A stretch of 6,703 bases of DNA, taken from the NCBI GenBank assembly GCA_028869725.1, contig JAGWRJ010000502.1, positions 1-6,703 of the forward strand. The letters run 5' to 3'. The stretch comes from Alphaproteobacteria bacterium (GTDB taxonomy: Bacteria; Pseudomonadota; Alphaproteobacteria; Micropepsales; Micropepsaceae). Below are positions 5,222 through 6,703 of this stretch, in pieces (the first letter of the stretch is position 1; each line of letters opens with the position of its first letter). Below the pieces are notes generated by a model that saw nothing but the letters and a program-made list of their open reading frames with translations, was not told the DNA's origin and searched no databases. The position numbers and the translations under genes are program-made.

Positions 5222-6703
5222 TCAGCTCCCGGTCTTTAACGCAGTCTCATAGGCTTCCTGTGCCTTCAGCCAGCGCTCTTCGGCAGCAGCCAACTTTTTG
5301 GCGGCCTCGGCCCGCTTCTTGGAGACCGCGGTGCCCTTCAGCGGATCCTGGGCGAAGAGCGCAGGGTCGCTGAGCGCGCGGTCATATTTGGCAATCTCTG
5401 CGCTCAGGGCTGCAATCTGCCGTTCTTCGAGATCAGCCTTGTCCTTGAGGGGACGCAATTGGCTGCGCCGCTGCGCAGATTCGCGCCTTGCGTCTTCGCG
5501 GGTCGGTCGGGTGGCTTCGCCATTGCGTACGACGGGCCGCGAATCGCCGCTTAAAAGGTAGCGTCGATAGTCTTCCAGATCGCCATCGAAAGGCTGAACC
5601 CGACCGTCGGCAACCAGGAGCAGCCGCTCGGCCGTCGCCTCGATCAGTCGGCGGTCATGACTGATCAAGATGACGGCGCCCTGGAAATCGTTGAGTGCGG
5701 TCAGAAGGCTTTCGCGCGCATCTATGTCCAGATGGTTGGTCGGCTCATCAAGAATGAGCAGATTGGGGCGATCCAGCGTGGCCAGGGCCAGCATCAGCCT
5801 TGCTCGCTCGCCACCCGATAGCGCGCCGACATGCGTCGTCGCCTTGTCCGCGGAAAATCCAAAGCTGCCAAGCTGGCCGCGCAGCTGCTGCTCGCTCAGT
5901 TTGGGGCGCAGATGCGCGAGCGTTTGCAGCGGGGTAAGCTCCGCCTGCAACTCCTCAAGCTGGTGCTGCGCAAAGTATCCCACGTTCAGTTTGCGCGCCC
6001 GGAACAGATTGCCGCCCATGGCATCGAGCTTGCCAGCAATGAGCTTGGCGAGCGTGGATTTGCCATTACCGTTCTTGCCAAGCAGAGCGATGCGGTCATC
6101 GGGATCAAACCGCAGGTCAATCTGCGACAGCACGGGATGTCCCGGCTCGTAGCCGACGCTGACCTGCTCCAGCGTCATGAGCGGCGGGCTTGCATCGAGG
6201 GGTGCGGGTAGCCGGATCGGGGTAACCTGCTCGTCCAGCGGAATGTCGATCTCCTCCATCCGCTCGAGCATCTTGATCCGGCTCTGGGCCTGGCGTGCCT
6301 TCGAGGCTTTGTAGCGGAAGCGGTCGACAAAGCTCTGCAGGTGCTTGCGGCGGGTCTCCTGACGCTTGGCAAAGGCAAGGTCATTGGCTCTGCGCAAAGC
6401 CCGGGTCGTGGTGAAACTGTCGTAATTGCCGGTATAGAGAGCGAGTTTGCCATGCTCGAGATGTGCGATGAATTCGCAGACGCTGTTCAGCAGATCGCGG
6501 TCGTGACTGATCAGCAGCACGCTGCCGCGATACCGCTTCAGATAGTCTTCAAGCCAGAGGACGCCCTCAAGGTCGAGATAGTTCGTCGGTTCGTCGAGCA
6601 GAAGCAGGTCCGGGGCAAAGAAAAGTACCGCGGCAAGCGCCACGCGCATGCGCCAACCGCCGGAAAACTCCGAACAGGGCCGCAGTTGGTCAGCTGCGGA
6701 AAA
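5222..6703 (-). CDS. yheS: ABC-F family ATPase, YheS-type (5' end missing)
   Basis: ABC-F proteins are soluble tandem ATPases that bind the ribosomal E site and influence the P-site tRNA; they are not transporters. The visible 493 residues run from the first nucleotide-binding domain's signature to the C-terminus. The reading frame stays open to the window edge, so the ATG at 6649 is internal: FSGGWRMR begins upstream of it. Domain 1 shows FSGGWRMR (13-20), Walker B LLLLDEPTN (33-41) and switch histidine H67. The inter-domain arm (about 95-165) contains QSFVDRFRYKASKARQAQS and IKMLERM, nearly as in E. coli YheS. Domain 2 shows Walker A GKNGNGKS (209-216), signature LSGGERAR (295-302), Walker B with D319 and E320, and H349. 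A charged C-terminal region (about 375-493) should form a coiled coil like those of YheS and Uup. The FSGGWRMR signature, the arm sequence and FDGDLEDY after domain 2 favour YheS over Uup or EttA. Domain 1's Walker A and about 130 residues lie off the right edge. All visible ATPase residues are intact. Confidence 0.94.
   Translation of the reverse strand, partial: FSAADQLRPCSEFSGGWRMRVALAAVLFFAPDLLLLDEPTNYLDLEGVLWLEDYLKRYRGSVLLISHDRDLLNSVCEFIAHLEHGKLALYTGNYDSFTTTRALRRANDLAFAKRQETRRKHLQSFVDRFRYKASKARQAQSRIKMLERMEEIDIPLDEQVTPIRLPAPLDASPPLMTLEQVSVGYEPGHPVLSQIDLRFDPDDRIALLGKNGNGKSTLAKLIAGKLDAMGGNLFRARKLNVGYFAQHQLEELQAELTPLQTLAHLRPKLSEQQLRGQLGSFGFSADKATTHVGALSGGERARLMLALATLDRPNLLILDEPTNHLDIDARESLLTALNDFQGAVILISHDRRLIEATAERLLLVADGRVQPFDGDLEDYRRYLLSGDSRPVVRNGEATRPTREDARRESAQRRSQLRPLKDKADLEERQIAALSAEIAKYDRALSDPALFAQDPLKGTAVSKKRAEAAKKLAAAEERWLKAQEAYETALKTGS

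Noticed and set aside
6175..6453. A minus-strand frame of 92 codons inside the ABC-F gene
   Set aside because: It is an out-of-frame shadow of the YheS-type coding sequence, with Arg/Ser/Pro-rich composition.
6647..6649. ATG as the start of the ABC-F protein
   Set aside because: The frame continues upstream to the window edge and encodes the FSGGWRMR signature across this ATG, so it is an internal methionine.
1..6703. Possible novel defence, mobile or biosynthetic system
   Set aside because: Five of the six genes belong to well-known housekeeping or transport families. There are no integrase, transposase, repeat array, nuclease or toxin signatures, and no base-composition break that I can see.

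Overview
The window reads as a housekeeping stretch of an alphaproteobacterial chromosome. The DNA is GC-rich. The LptF sequence resembles alphaproteobacterial LptF more than the E. coli protein. An LptF gene divergent from leucyl aminopeptidase and the DNA polymerase III chi gene is a familiar alphaproteobacterial arrangement. I cannot name the order or genus from sequence alone. I found no tRNA or rRNA gene, CRISPR array, insertion sequence, phage gene, toxin-antitoxin pair or defence gene.

Layout. From the left edge to about 743, on the minus strand, lies the 5' two-thirds of lptF, an inner-membrane subunit of the lipopolysaccharide exporter. A 167-base divergent spacer separates it from a plus-strand series of four genes. 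These are pepA (leucyl aminopeptidase, 911-2413), holC (DNA polymerase III chi subunit, 2429-2890), an APC-superfamily amino acid permease (2961-4286) and a membrane-anchored TPR protein of unknown function (4368-5123). A 98-base spacer then leads to a convergent minus-strand gene, 5222 to beyond the right edge, encoding a YheS-type ABC-F ATPase. Its N-terminus lies outside the window.

Functional links are loose. pepA and holC are 15 bases apart and are probably co-transcribed. The permease follows holC by 70 bases and has its own strong ribosome binding site, so it may extend the same transcript. A peptidase and an amino acid permease could both serve peptide and amino acid supply, but that is only a contextual guess. 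The TPR gene appears to be a separate unit, because its 81-base upstream spacer holds a 12-bp hairpin overlapping a TTGACA element and followed by a TATAGG box. The ABC-F protein acts at the ribosome and lptF in envelope biogenesis; neither has an obvious mechanistic tie to the middle genes.

I looked for a novel system and do not see one. The items most worth a second look are the uncharacterised two-helix membrane TPR protein and the hairpin/promoter-like structure in front of it. Two start-codon corrections (pepA and the permease) rest on visible Shine-Dalgarno sequences.
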